A stretch of 64,000 nucleotides of DNA from Janthinobacterium sp. B9-8 (lineage in GTDB: Bacteria; Pseudomonadota; Gammaproteobacteria; Burkholderiales; Chitinibacteraceae). A program made the translations under genes and the position numbers. The notes under the pieces are model-generated. The model had not been told where the DNA came from. It was given only the letters and a program-made list of their open reading frames with translations, and did not search any database. The stretch lies in contig NZ_CP014222.1 in assembly GCF_000969645.2 (NCBI RefSeq), positions 4,467,740-4,531,739 on the forward strand, given 5' to 3'. Shown here piece after piece: positions 1 through 8,440 of the stretch; positions within the stretch are counted from its first letter, which is position 1; each line of letters opens with the position of its first letter.

Positions 1-103
1 TAAAACAAATGCCGAATAAATCCATATTGCGGCGCATACCCATTAGCGCTCCCGACATAGCTTCTGCGGTGATGGCGATTAAATAAATAGTGTAAAGCAG
101 CAT
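1..103 (-). CDS. TRIC/UPF0126 family membrane protein (partial, N-terminal 34 residues)
   Basis: Reading leftward from an ATG at 103, the frame stays open to the window edge and gives a hydrophobic start (MLLYTIYLIAITAEAMSGAL) followed by a GMRRNMDLFG stretch. This matches the beginning of UPF0126 / trimeric intracellular cation channel (YadS/YicG-type) membrane proteins, where the same EAM-G-RR-MDLFG pattern is typical. The rest lies outside the window. It is divergent from argP with about 145 bp between the two start codons. Only the N-terminus is visible, so the assignment is by family resemblance. Confidence 0.65.
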   Translation of the reverse strand, partial: MLLYTIYLIAITAEAMSGALMGMRRNMDLFGICF

Positions 104-249
104 TTCAAGTTCTTTTTGAGAGAGGTGAGGCAGGGATAGGCGGGCTTGGGCTTATATGCAAATGATGAGTGAGTGACATTATTTACAGATGTTTAGATAT
201 ATTGAATTTAATTTAATATTAATAAGGTATGCTTAAAAATTCTTAATAT

Positions 250-1161
250 GTGAAAGATACGCTGGTGAATTTAGACCCCAAGCAAACAGAGGCACTGCGA
301 GCGGTGATTGAAACCGGCAGCTTTGAGCAGGCAGCTGTGCGCCTGCATCTCACCGCATCGGCCGTGTCACAGCGGGTACGTGCGCTGGAAAGTAATTTGG
401 GCAATCCCTTGGTGGTGCGCAGCCGTCCGGCCCGTGCCACGCTAGTTGGCCAGCGCCTATTGCAATATTTGCGCCGCGTGATGCAGCTGGAGGCTGATCT
501 GGCTTCTGATTTAGCGGTAGAGCGTTATTCGCCGCTTTTACTCACCATTGCTCTGAATGCCGATACCTTGGGGACATGGTTTTTCCCGGCGCTGGCGCAG
601 GCTTTGGTAAAGGAAGAAGTGCTTATCGATTTAATCGTTGAAGATCAGGATCACACTTACACCCTGCTTGAATCTGGCATGGCGATAGGCTGTATTGGTA
701 GCGAGGAAAAACCCATGAAAGGCTGTTTTGCCGATGCCTTAGGTGTGATGCGCTATCGTTTGGTGGCGAGCAAAAGCTTTTGCCAGCGCTGGTTTCCTCA
801 GGGCATGAATCGCAACGATGCCCGCCGTGCTCCGGTGGTGGCTTATTCTCACAAAGACACACTGCAAGCGGGCTTTCTGGAAAACCACTTTGGCCTACTA
901 CCTGATGCTTATCCCTGCCATTATGTACCCGGCACCGAGCCACACCTTGCCGCGATTTGCCACGGGCTGGGCTATGGCATGGTGCCTGAGCCGCTGCTGG
1001 GTGAGTCCATTGTTGATTTAATTGATCTTGCCCCCGAATACCCTTGCGATGTAAAGCTCTTCTGGCACTCATGGAAAGTGCAATCGCCGCGCATGGAAGC
1101 GTTATCAAAGCAGATTGTAGATGCGGCAAGGGCGGTACTGGGCGGGGTAAAGCATGGTTAG
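250..1161 (+). CDS. argP: LysR-family transcriptional regulator ArgP
   Basis: A 303-residue LysR regulator with an N-terminal winged HTH (about residues 8-65, including the segment SFEQAAVRLHLTASAVSQRV) and a C-terminal effector domain. Length and the pattern near the end (HGLGYGMVPEPLL) fit ArgP/IciA, which senses lysine and arginine and activates the amino-acid exporter ArgO/LysE. The start is GTG at 250; the ATG two bases earlier is followed directly by a stop. In many genomes argP is divergent from lysE/argO, but here the divergent neighbour is a TRIC-type gene, so the target of this copy is not shown by context. Confidence 0.85.
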   Translation: MKDTLVNLDPKQTEALRAVIETGSFEQAAVRLHLTASAVSQRVRALESNLGNPLVVRSRPARATLVGQRLLQYLRRVMQLEADLASDLAVERYSPLLLTIALNADTLGTWFFPALAQALVKEEVLIDLIVEDQDHTYTLLESGMAIGCIGSEEKPMKGCFADALGVMRYRLVASKSFCQRWFPQGMNRNDARRAPVVAYSHKDTLQAGFLENHFGLLPDAYPCHYVPGTEPHLAAICHGLGYGMVPEPLLGESIVDLIDLAPEYPCDVKLFWHSWKVQSPRMEALSKQIVDAARAVLGGVKHG

Positions 1162-1249
1162 CAGCCTGCTTAGGTTTGTTATATAAATTCAAGTACACTA
1201 TATTGCAGACTCTGCTTGGAAATATATGGCTAGCGATTAAGGAGGGTCT

Positions 1250-2008
1250 ATGAAAAAAAATATCGTCAGATTCTTCTGCATCGGCTTGTGCGCTATGCCC
1301 ACTATGGCTGCAACGCTTGAGCTGGTTACTTTGCAATATCCCCCTTATCAATATGAAGAAAATGGCGAGATTAAAGGATTTGTTGTTGATATCGTAAAAG
1401 AAGCATTTCGTCGCTTACAACAGCCCATAAAAATCACCCTGATGCCTTGGACTCGCTCAATAAAAATGATTGAAGACGGTGCGGCCGATGCCATTTTTAC
1501 AGCATATAAAACCCCGGAAAGAGAGCTATTTGCAGATTATTCAAAAGAAGTACTGATGCCGCAGGCAGTTTCATTATTTATTTTAAAAGATTCAACGATT
1601 AAATTTGATGGTGATTTATATAAACTGGCCAATTATAGCTTTGGCGTGGTAAGTAAAGTAAGTTATGGTGATGTTTTTGATAATGCAGTTAAAAGCAAAA
1701 TCATTAAAACACCAGACACCACCCAGACTGGCGAGCAAAATATAGAAAAACTATTGGCAGGACGATTTGATATTTTGGTAAGCAATAAATACGGCGCGCT
1801 GGATATTTTAAACCGCAAAGGCGTGGCAGATAAAGTGAAAGAGCTTGCGCCGGAAGTACAAGCAATTCCCAGCTTTATGGCGTTTTCTAAAAAAAGAAAC
1901 TTAAGCCAGCTGCGGGATCGATTTGATGAGGTTTTATTAGCAATGAAAAAAGACGGTAGCTATGAAAGGATCATTGCCAGTCAGAGCAAAATTGAATTAA
2001 AAAAATAA
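1250..2008 (+). CDS. Periplasmic solute-binding protein, SBP_bac_3 family
   Basis: A 252-residue protein with a Sec signal peptide (first ~20 residues, ending near TMA/A) and the family-3 extracellular solute-binding fold: YPPYQYEENGEIKGFVVDIV near the start of the mature part, then DAIFTAYKTPERELFADYS. Such proteins bind amino acids or other small polar ligands in the periplasm. The ATG is preceded by a strong Shine-Dalgarno sequence (AAGGAGGG). No permease or ATPase gene is adjacent, so it may be an orphan binding protein. The ligand cannot be deduced from sequence alone. Confidence 0.8.
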   Translation: MKKNIVRFFCIGLCAMPTMAATLELVTLQYPPYQYEENGEIKGFVVDIVKEAFRRLQQPIKITLMPWTRSIKMIEDGAADAIFTAYKTPERELFADYSKEVLMPQAVSLFILKDSTIKFDGDLYKLANYSFGVVSKVSYGDVFDNAVKSKIIKTPDTTQTGEQNIEKLLAGRFDILVSNKYGALDILNRKGVADKVKELAPEVQAIPSFMAFSKKRNLSQLRDRFDEVLLAMKKDGSYERIIASQSKIELKK

Positions 2009-2134
2009 AAAGCGCAATGCGCGGATGCTGATTTTTATCAATGTAGGAATTGAGACAGTCAATGGTTTAGGGGAGCTTGGTTTGCGAAGCTCTATGCGAA
2101 ATAAATTTGTGGGTTGCGCCCTATGATGGGAAAC

Positions 2135-2165
2135 AAAACGGGAAGCCCAAGCTTCCCGTTTTTTA
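2135..2165. terminator. Bidirectional rho-independent terminator
   Basis: A 12-bp perfect stem (2135-2146 with 2151-2162) around a CCAA loop, with a T run on the plus side and an A run before it, so it works on both strands. It lies between the convergent solute-binding protein gene and ahcY. Confidence 0.85.
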
Positions 2166-2175
2166 TTTCAAACTA

Positions 2176-3573
2176 TCAATACCGATAATGCGCCGGTTTA
2201 TAAGGCCCTTGTTTTGGCACGTCGATATAGGCTGATTGCTCGTCTGTTAGCTCGGTGAGTGTTGCGCCGATTTTCTTTAAGTGCAATCGGGCGACCATTT
2301 CATCGAGGTGTTTAGGCAGCACGTAGACGCCCACCGGGTATTGTTCGGTTTTGGTAAATAGCTCGATTTGCGCCAGCACTTGATTGGTGAAGGAGTTGGA
2401 CATCACAAAGCTGGGGTGGCCAGTGGCGCAGCCCAGATTGACCAAGCGCCCTTCGGCCAGCAGGATGATGCGTTTGCCATCTGGAAAAATAATATGATCG
2501 ACTTGTGGCTTTACGTTTTCCCATTCGTATTGACGTAAGGACGCCACCTGAATTTCGCTATCGAAGTGGCCGATATTGCAGACGATGGCGTTATTGCGCA
2601 TTTTGATCATATGTTCGTGAGTAATCACGCCCACATTGCCGGTGGTGGTGACAAAAATATCGCCTTGATCGCAAATGCTATCCATAGTGACTACGCGGTA
2701 GCCTTCCATGGCGGCTTGTAGCGCGCAAATCGGGTCGATTTCGGTGACGTAAACGGTCGCACCCAAGCCACGCAGGCTTTGGGCGCAGCCTTTGCCCACA
2801 TCGCCATAGCCGAGTACTACGGCGGCCTTACCGGCGATCATCACGTCGGTGGCGCGTTTAATTCCGTCAACTAAGGACTCTCGGCAGCCGTAAAGATTGT
2901 CGAATTTAGATTTGGTAACGGCGTCGTTGACATTAATGGCCGGGAAAGAGAGACGGCCTTCACTGTGCATTTTGTAGAGGCGGTGTACACCGGTAGTGGT
3001 TTCTTCGGTTACGCCCTTGATATAGGAAAGGCGGGTGGAGTACCACTTAGGATCTTTTGCCAGCGTGGCTTTGATTGAGGCAAACAGCACGATTTCTTCT
3101 TCGTTGCTGGGTGCTGAAATCACCGAAAGATCTGTTTCTGCGCGTGCGCCAAGGTGCAGCAAGATGGTGGCATCACCGCCATCGTCCAGAATCATATTGG
3201 CGTATTGGTTATTGGGGAAATCAAAAATGCGGTGGGTGAAATCCCAGTATTCTTCGAGTGTTTCGCCTTTGTGGGCAAATACAGATGTGCCTGCTGCGGC
3301 AATGGCCGCTGCGGCGTGGTCTTGGGTGGAGAAAATATTGCACGATACCCAGCGAACTTCGGCACCTAAGGCTTGCAGTGCTTCAATTAGCACGGCAGTC
3401 TGGATCGTCATATGGATGGAACCCGCGATACGAGCGCCTTTAAGTGGCTGCGCTTTGGCGTACTCGGTCCGCACCGACATCAGGCCGGGCATTTCTGTTT
3501 CTGCAATGCGAATTTCTTTACGGCCCCAATCTGCCAAAGATAGATCAGCAACTTTAAAATCAGTATTTGCCAC
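2176..3573 (-). CDS. ahcY: Adenosylhomocysteinase (S-adenosyl-L-homocysteine hydrolase)
   Basis: Hydrolyses S-adenosylhomocysteine to adenosine and homocysteine, using bound NAD, in the cytosolic activated-methyl cycle. Visible are the NAD-binding GYGDVGKGCAQSLRGLGA segment, the CNIGHFDSEI segment and the C-terminal PKQGPYKPAHYRY tail typical of the family. I prefer the GTG start at 3573 (465 residues), which has AGGA nine bases upstream and matches the usual N-terminus (VANTDFKVADLSLADWGRK); the frame extends to a GTG at 3615, and an ATG at 3606 is also possible but without a well-placed ribosome site. The leader carries an SAH riboswitch interrupted by a MITE-like element. Confidence 0.96.
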   Translation of the reverse strand: MANTDFKVADLSLADWGRKEIRIAETEMPGLMSVRTEYAKAQPLKGARIAGSIHMTIQTAVLIEALQALGAEVRWVSCNIFSTQDHAAAAIAAAGTSVFAHKGETLEEYWDFTHRIFDFPNNQYANMILDDGGDATILLHLGARAETDLSVISAPSNEEEIVLFASIKATLAKDPKWYSTRLSYIKGVTEETTTGVHRLYKMHSEGRLSFPAINVNDAVTKSKFDNLYGCRESLVDGIKRATDVMIAGKAAVVLGYGDVGKGCAQSLRGLGATVYVTEIDPICALQAAMEGYRVVTMDSICDQGDIFVTTTGNVGVITHEHMIKMRNNAIVCNIGHFDSEIQVASLRQYEWENVKPQVDHIIFPDGKRIILLAEGRLVNLGCATGHPSFVMSNSFTNQVLAQIELFTKTEQYPVGVYVLPKHLDEMVARLHLKKIGATLTELTDEQSAYIDVPKQGPYKPAHYRY

Positions 3574-3641
3574 AGTGGTGATTCCTATCTGTGGCCGAGC
3601 CGGCATCTCCAACACGCATGCCGTACCCGGCGCGGGTTTAC

Positions 3642-3862
3642 AGGAGAGCGCAGTTAAGAAATTCGAGCCTAGCCCCTAGCAGTCTGTCGGACTTAGGCGG
3701 TCGCAGAAAAATCGCATGGTTGAGACCAGATTTTGCCGGATTTGCAGCGCCAATAACGAGTTATTGGTCAAAAAATCGGTGAAATCTGGGCCGATCAGGT
3801 GATTCTGTAGCCGACTGATGCTAAGTCCGACAGGCTGCTAAGGGTTGCAGCGCCCCTCGAAT
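3642..3862 (-). promoter_or_regulatory. SAH riboswitch of ahcY, split by an inserted hairpin element
   Basis: On the minus strand the 5' part (3862-3841) reads TTCGAGGGGCGCTGCAACCC and the 3' part (3676-3642) contains GGGGCTAGGCTCGAAT, then AACTGCGCTC. These match the conserved SAH-riboswitch blocks GAGGAGCGCUGCRAC, CCAGGCUCGG and AACGGCGCUC in the right order. ATTCGAG pairs perfectly with CTCGAAT (the pseudoknot helix), GGGGCGC pairs with GCGCTCT (P1, with G-U pairs), and CCCT pairs with GGGG (P2). A 160-bp inverted-repeat element sits exactly in the P2 loop. SAH riboswitches turn on ahcY when SAH accumulates. Whether this copy still works is unknown. Confidence 0.72.
3677..3840. mobile_element. 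MITE-like element with 20-bp terminal inverted repeats
   Basis: The ends (3677-3696 and 3821-3840) are inverted repeats matching at 19 of 20 bases. The outer TA on each side is consistent with a TA target duplication. The interior holds no credible gene and is itself an imperfect palindrome, with CCAGATTTT / AAATCTGG arms and a central CCAATAACGAGTTATTGG hairpin. The element lies in the ahcY leader, inside the loop of the SAH riboswitch. No transposase or second copy is present in the window. Confidence 0.7.
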
Positions 3863-4071
3863 GTGCTTTTAATTATAGCGCTAAGATTCTGATGATTTTT
3901 TTTTACAATACAGAATTTACTTACATTGCGTAGGATTCAAGCAAGCCAGCTATTGCCAGCTGGTAGCAAATTAGAAACAATGCGTTGCATTTCTTATGCA
4001 ATATTTAAAGTAGTCTGTAGGCATGTTTTAAGTTTGATTTGTGGTTCAGGCTTATTCACCAAGGTTGTGGA

Positions 4072-5487
4072 ATGAAATTAAAAATAAGCGCCAGTTTGAT
4101 CTTAGTCCTTGCTTTAAGTGCTTGCGGATCGATGCGCCAGTATCAGGCCGAGTCGCAGGGAGCGATTGATTTTGCCCGCGCAGGTAAGCCGGATAGTGCT
4201 TTGGCGGTGTTGGAATCGAATAATAGTGATAAAGACCTGTTGTATTTTTTAGAAAAAGGTCAGTTACTACAGTTAAAAAATGATTGGTCTGGCAGCAGCA
4301 GCGCCTGGCTTAAAGCCGATGCCAAAATTCATGATTGGGAAGAAACCGCTAAAAACACGCCAGATAAATTATTTGGCGATATGGGCAGCTTTTTAATTAA
4401 CGATAAAACCCGTCGCTACGATGGTTACGATTACGAAAAAGTATTGCTATCCACCTTGCTGGCTATGAATCATGCCGCCTCAGGTGATTGGGGTAATGCG
4501 CGGGTTGAGGTCAAAAAAACGCATGAACGTGAAGCGATTATTGCGGAATTTCGCTCGCGTGCTTATGAAAAAGACGAAGCAGAAGCAAAAAACCGGGGCG
4601 TAAAAACCACGTTTAAAGACTTGAAAGGTTATCCAACTGAAACGCTGGACGATCCTGAGGTTTTAGCTTTAAAAAACAGCTACCAAAATGCGTTTAGCCA
4701 TTATTTAGCGGCCTTTGTTTACGAGGCGCTGGGTGAAAAAAGCCTGGCTGCGCCGGGTTACCGCAAGGCGATTGAGCTACAGCCTAATACCAAGGTTTTA
4801 GAAGATGGCTTATCTCAGCTCGATAGCAAAGCCAGTAAGCGCGGTATGAGCGAGGTACTGTTTGTGGTGAGCTCAGGTCTTGCCCCAGTGCGTAAATCTG
4901 TCAGCGTGCCCTTGCCGATTTACCGGGTGGGCTTAACGGCGATGTCTTTTCCTGTGATTCGCTCTGGTAATGATTTTGCACCGTCGCAGCTTAAACTGGA
5001 TGGGCGTTTTTTACCCGTGAGCACTATTGCTAGCGTGGATGCCATGAGCCGCCGTGCGCTGCGGGACGATATGCCGGGCATTATTTTGCGTTCAACGATT
5101 CGCGCGGTGAGTAAAGGCGTTGCGCAAAAGCAGCTAAACGATAGAGACAATAACGCCAGCGCAATCGCTAGCTTGGTGCTGGGCTTAGTGAGTGTGATTA
5201 CCGAGCAGGCGGATGAGCGCACTTGGAGCACCTTACCCGCGCAGATCGCCATTGTGCGGGCGACCTTGCCGCAAGGGATGCATAAAATACTGGTGCCAAC
5301 TTTACAGGGGCAGGAGGCCTTTGATTTTAAAGCAAGCAGTCCTTACCAGATTGTGCCGATTCGGGTGATGGGCAATCAGGTGTATTTTGGCCAGACAGAT
5401 TTAGCGTCTGTGGTATTAGACGCAGTGGCCACAGAGAGTGCAGACGCTATTGTTCAGTCAGTTAAGCCTAAAAAGGCGAAGAAATAA
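4072..5487 (+). CDS. COG3014-type outer-envelope lipoprotein
   Basis: A 471-residue lipoprotein: signal peptide MKLKISASLILVLALSAC with a lipobox ending at Cys18. The N-terminal half is helical and TPR-like (AALGEKSLAAPGYRKAI-type repeat near residues 220-245), and the C-terminal half is mostly beta. It resembles uncharacterised COG3014 proteins encoded next to ycfL and lpoB in several proteobacteria. I place the start at 4072 (AAGG seven bases upstream) rather than the in-frame ATG at 4039, because it gives a proper signal peptide. The lysine-rich C-terminus lies in the first copy of an 89-bp tandem repeat. A role with LpoB in peptidoglycan synthesis is inferred from context only. Confidence 0.75.
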   Translation: MKLKISASLILVLALSACGSMRQYQAESQGAIDFARAGKPDSALAVLESNNSDKDLLYFLEKGQLLQLKNDWSGSSSAWLKADAKIHDWEETAKNTPDKLFGDMGSFLINDKTRRYDGYDYEKVLLSTLLAMNHAASGDWGNARVEVKKTHEREAIIAEFRSRAYEKDEAEAKNRGVKTTFKDLKGYPTETLDDPEVLALKNSYQNAFSHYLAAFVYEALGEKSLAAPGYRKAIELQPNTKVLEDGLSQLDSKASKRGMSEVLFVVSSGLAPVRKSVSVPLPIYRVGLTAMSFPVIRSGNDFAPSQLKLDGRFLPVSTIASVDAMSRRALRDDMPGIILRSTIRAVSKGVAQKQLNDRDNNASAIASLVLGLVSVITEQADERTWSTLPAQIAIVRATLPQGMHKILVPTLQGQEAFDFKASSPYQIVPIRVMGNQVYFGQTDLASVVLDAVATESADAIVQSVKPKKAKK

Positions 5488-5668
5488 ATCTAGCGCCTGC
5501 GGTATTAGACACAGTGGCCACAGAGAGTGCAGACGCTATTGTTCAGTCAGTTAAGCCTAAAAAGGTGAAGAAATAAATCTAGCGCCTGTGGTATTAGACA
5601 CAGTGGCCACAGAGGGTGTAGACGCTATGATTCAGCCAGCTAAGCCTAAAAAGGCGAAGAAATAAATC
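5402..5668. repeat. Three tandem copies of an 89-bp unit
   Basis: Units start at 5402, 5491 and 5580, and each begins TAGCG(C/T)CTG and ends AAATAAATC. Copies differ at only a few positions. The first unit encodes the last ~28 codons and stop codon of the COG3014 gene; the second and third lie downstream of that stop and, since 89 is not a multiple of three, are not an in-frame extension. It looks like a local duplication of the gene's 3' end. Confidence 0.92.
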
Positions 5669-5701
5669 ATCGTGTTTTCTATTTTGAATAAAGGAATAAC
5701 C

Positions 5702-6103
5702 ATGAAAAAGTATCTTGCCCGTAGCGTTTTACTGGCGGCCGTTTTAGGATTCTCAGCCATAGCCCAAGCGGCCCCGATTTCTTTGTCTGATCGAATCGAA
5801 CAGCTGGGTGAAATGAAATATATCAAGCTGACTGGCGGGCGCACTGCGCAACGCAATGGCCTATTGGCGGTGCAGCTTGAAATGCAAAACCAAGATAAGG
5901 GCGATCAACAACTTTATTATCGTTTTCGCTGGTTTGATGATGCAGGCTTTGTGGTGGGGGGCGAAGAAGTCTGGAAGCCGCTTAAGTTTATTGGTCTGCA
6001 AAAGCAAATTATTGACACCATCGCACCCGTACCTAATGCCGTGGATTTCAAAATGGAAGTTAATAGCCCGGAAAACACAGGTGCACTACCTGCTGCCAAG
6101 TAA
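5702..6103 (+). CDS. YcfL family envelope protein (DUF1425)
   Basis: A 133-residue exported protein: signal peptide MKKYLARSVLLAAVLGFSAIAQA, then a small beta-rich domain with the family pattern (MQNQDKGDQQLYYRFRWFD, then a turn GGEEVWKP). In Escherichia coli ycfL sits directly before lpoB, and the same order is kept here. E. coli YcfL is a lipoprotein, but here the signal ends AQA-AP with no lipobox cysteine, so it is probably a soluble periplasmic form. The start at 5702 is chosen because AAAGGAA precedes it; an in-frame upstream start at 5672 would spoil the signal peptide. Function is not established. Confidence 0.75.
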   Translation: MKKYLARSVLLAAVLGFSAIAQAAPISLSDRIEQLGEMKYIKLTGGRTAQRNGLLAVQLEMQNQDKGDQQLYYRFRWFDDAGFVVGGEEVWKPLKFIGLQKQIIDTIAPVPNAVDFKMEVNSPENTGALPAAK

Positions 6104-6122
6104 TTATTAAAGGAATAGATCA

Positions 6123-6719
6123 ATGAAAACGACGAAACAAGCATTAAAGCTGAGCGCGGTATTAGCAGCGGTATTACTGGCTACAGGCTGCGCTTCCAGC
6201 TCATCGCCTACGGTCGGTGGCGGCGATGTGGTTTATGGCGATAGTAAGGCAGTAGAAACGGTAACGAATGAATTTGGTTCTACCGATTTGCAAATGATTT
6301 CCGAAGCGATGGCGCGTTCTTTAATGCAGCATCCGTCAATGGCAGGCCGCCCTTTGATTGTGGTGGCCGAAGTTAAAAACAAAACCACTGAATATATCGA
6401 TACCCGCAATATCACCAACAGCATGAAAACGCAGCTGATGAAAAGCGGCGCGAAGTTTGTAACCGATAGCAGCACATTAGATGCTCAGGTTGAAGAAATC
6501 CGCCGTCAAACTGAAAGTGGTTTATATAAAAACAAAGTAAAAGTCGGGCAAATGAAGGGCGCTAAATACCTGCTGACTGGCGAAATTACCTCCATTGTTA
6601 AAAAGAACGACAGTACCAAAGATGTATTTTATAAATTCACGCTGATCTTGAAGAATATCGAAGAAGGTGTGGATGAGTGGCAGGATGAAAAAGAGATTCG
6701 CAAAACATCTAAGCGTTAA
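6123..6719 (+). CDS. lpoB: Penicillin-binding protein activator LpoB
   Basis: A 198-residue outer-membrane lipoprotein with lipobox LATGC (Cys about 23), a short Ser/Gly-rich linker, and a globular domain carrying the LpoB pattern (RPLIVVAEVKNKTTEYIDTR, KGAKYLLTGEITSI). In enterobacteria LpoB crosses the peptidoglycan to activate PBP1b. The linker here is very short compared with the long proline-rich one of E. coli. The gene is 19 bp behind ycfL with AAAGGA before its ATG, so the three genes from 4072 probably form one operon. The PBP partner is outside the window. Confidence 0.8.
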   Translation: MKTTKQALKLSAVLAAVLLATGCASSSSPTVGGGDVVYGDSKAVETVTNEFGSTDLQMISEAMARSLMQHPSMAGRPLIVVAEVKNKTTEYIDTRNITNSMKTQLMKSGAKFVTDSSTLDAQVEEIRRQTESGLYKNKVKVGQMKGAKYLLTGEITSIVKKNDSTKDVFYKFTLILKNIEEGVDEWQDEKEIRKTSKR

Positions 6720-6785
6720 GTTGCACGATAGGCATGTTTTTATGCCCATGTAGTGCATTGAAATGAAATACATTGTTGTATTAAA

Positions 6786-6816
6786 AGCGTGGGCAAGTTA
6801 ATGCCTTGCCCACGCT
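6786..6816 (-). terminator. Rho-independent terminator of the PaeA-like gene
   Basis: A 12-bp perfect stem (6786-6797 with 6805-6816) with a 7-base loop. On the minus strand it is followed by TTTTAA, so it mainly terminates the minus-strand exporter gene. On the plus strand there is no T run, but it may still stop readthrough from lpoB. Confidence 0.75.
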
Positions 6817-6819
6817 ACA

Positions 6820-8133
6820 TTACTCACTATCTGCTTTTTTCTGAGGCGTAATTCTGGTTACCAGTAGTTGGTCAATCCGGAAATTATCAATATCGACCAC
6901 TTCAAATTTATAATCACCAAAAATCAATAGCTCGGCTTTTTTGGGAATACGTTTGAGCATATACATCATAAAGCCAGCAATGGTTTCGTAATTCTCTTCA
7001 TCTTTTAATTCATCGATATTGAGTGCTTTTTTTACGTCTTCAATCGGGGTTACGCCATCGACTAGCCATGAGCTTTCATCACGCTGGACAATCTGATCGG
7101 CACCGGGATCAACCATACTGCCCATGAGTTGAATGGTTACATCATTCAGCGTAATAATCCCAACCACTAAGGCATATTCATTCAGGATAACGGCAAAGTC
7201 TTCACGCGCTTCTTTAAATTGTTCTAGTACTTCAGATAAAGAAAGTGTATCTGGAATAGTAAGCAATTTTCGATTGCCGTATTGCTTTAAGCCTTCCAGC
7301 AAATTAATTTCACCGCCTTTAAGCACTAATTGCAAAATATCTTTAGCGTCGATATAGGCAAATACGCTATCGATGCTATTTTCACATAATAAAAATTTAG
7401 AATGCGGGTCGGCCAGCATTCTGGCGCGTATGGTTTCTTCGGCTTCATTGAGCGAAAAGAAAATCACGCTTTCACGTGCAGTCATGACGGATGTGACGGT
7501 GCGCGTTTCTAATTCAAAGACGTTTTCAATCAGATTGTGTTCTTTGCGGCGCACCGTGCCTGCCATTGCACCTGCGTCGGCCATCGCCACAATATCATCA
7601 GTGGTAATTTCATCCCGGCGCACTGCGGGTAGATTGAAGGCGTTAAAAAGCATATTGGCAATGCCATCAAAAATAAATACCAAGGGGCGCATTAAAAAGA
7701 TACAAAACAGAATGGGGGCAACGACCTTAACAGCGGTTGTTTCGGGTACGGCCATACCAATTCTTTTAGGAATTAAATCGGCAAACTGAATAAATAAGCC
7801 TGTGACCAAGGTGAACGACATCAGAAAACCCAGCGTTTCTGCTGTTTCTACGTGCACATCAAGCTGAATAAATAATGCTTTAAAAACGGGTGAGAAAGTA
7901 GGCTCACCTAAGATACCGCCCAAAATAGCAACAGCGTTTACGCCAACTTGCACTACGGTAAAGAAATCTCCCGGCCTCTCTTGCAAAGCGAGCACCAGAT
8001 CGGCACGTTTATCGCCGTCTTCGCTCATTTGCTGCAGTTTGTGTTTACGCGCTGCGGCAAGCGCAATTTCTGATACTGAGAAAAATGCACTGATTAAAAT
8101 AAGAATAAAAATAATAAGTAAGCCATTCATCAT
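6820..8133 (-). CDS. paeA: CNNM/CorC-type membrane protein, PaeA (YtfL)-like polyamine exporter
   Basis: A 437-residue inner-membrane protein: DUF21/CNNM transmembrane domain (residues 1-~180, with FFSVSEIALAAARKHKLQQM), a CBS pair (~200-330) and a C-terminal CorC_HlyC domain ending FEVVDIDNFRIDQLLVTRI. It is close along its length to E. coli PaeA (YtfL), including FFTVVQVGVNAVAILGG and DFAVILNEYALVVGIITLND. PaeA is reported to export cadaverine and putrescine; related proteins were long annotated as hemolysins or Mg/Co transporters. It is transcribed alone and ends at a strong hairpin. The substrate in this organism is inferred. Confidence 0.82.
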   Translation of the reverse strand: MMNGLLIIFILILISAFFSVSEIALAAARKHKLQQMSEDGDKRADLVLALQERPGDFFTVVQVGVNAVAILGGILGEPTFSPVFKALFIQLDVHVETAETLGFLMSFTLVTGLFIQFADLIPKRIGMAVPETTAVKVVAPILFCIFLMRPLVFIFDGIANMLFNAFNLPAVRRDEITTDDIVAMADAGAMAGTVRRKEHNLIENVFELETRTVTSVMTARESVIFFSLNEAEETIRARMLADPHSKFLLCENSIDSVFAYIDAKDILQLVLKGGEINLLEGLKQYGNRKLLTIPDTLSLSEVLEQFKEAREDFAVILNEYALVVGIITLNDVTIQLMGSMVDPGADQIVQRDESSWLVDGVTPIEDVKKALNIDELKDEENYETIAGFMMYMLKRIPKKAELLIFGDYKFEVVDIDNFRIDQLLVTRITPQKKADSE

Positions 8134-8440
8134 AATATTAAATCTCCTGCCGCTAGCTTAGCAGCTCGCCAGCCTGCTATGAAGCTTCTTTGAAGACAAA
8201 GGGGGTAGAAAGGTCTGCATAAAACAATCATATTGCCCGGGCGATGTAAGCTGTATGGGTTTCATCAATCAAGTGATGTGTTTTAAGAAAATGGTTTCCT
8301 CTAAGTGAGCTACGGCCCAGTTCTGCTTGCATGATATGTATATTTTATTAAGAAATAGTGTAAGTGTTTTCCCGCCAGTCGTAGACAAATAGACGTTTAA
8401 AGGCTGACAATGCAGCCTGGATAAATGATCCAGTGTCGTA

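Noticed and set aside
623..1351. 242-codon open frame on the minus strand
   Set aside because: It lies antisense to argP and the next gene's start, has no ribosome site, and its residue pattern (Cys/His/Pro-rich) is that of a shadow frame.
3841..4071. Search for a promoter specific to the COG3014 gene
   Set aside because: The region is A+T-rich with many possible -10 boxes, but none with a clear -35 at proper spacing, so no promoter is listed.
6725..6775. Small hairpins right after lpoB as a terminator
   Set aside because: Stems are short (about 5 bp) with imperfect loops; the strong hairpin at 6786-6816 is better supported.
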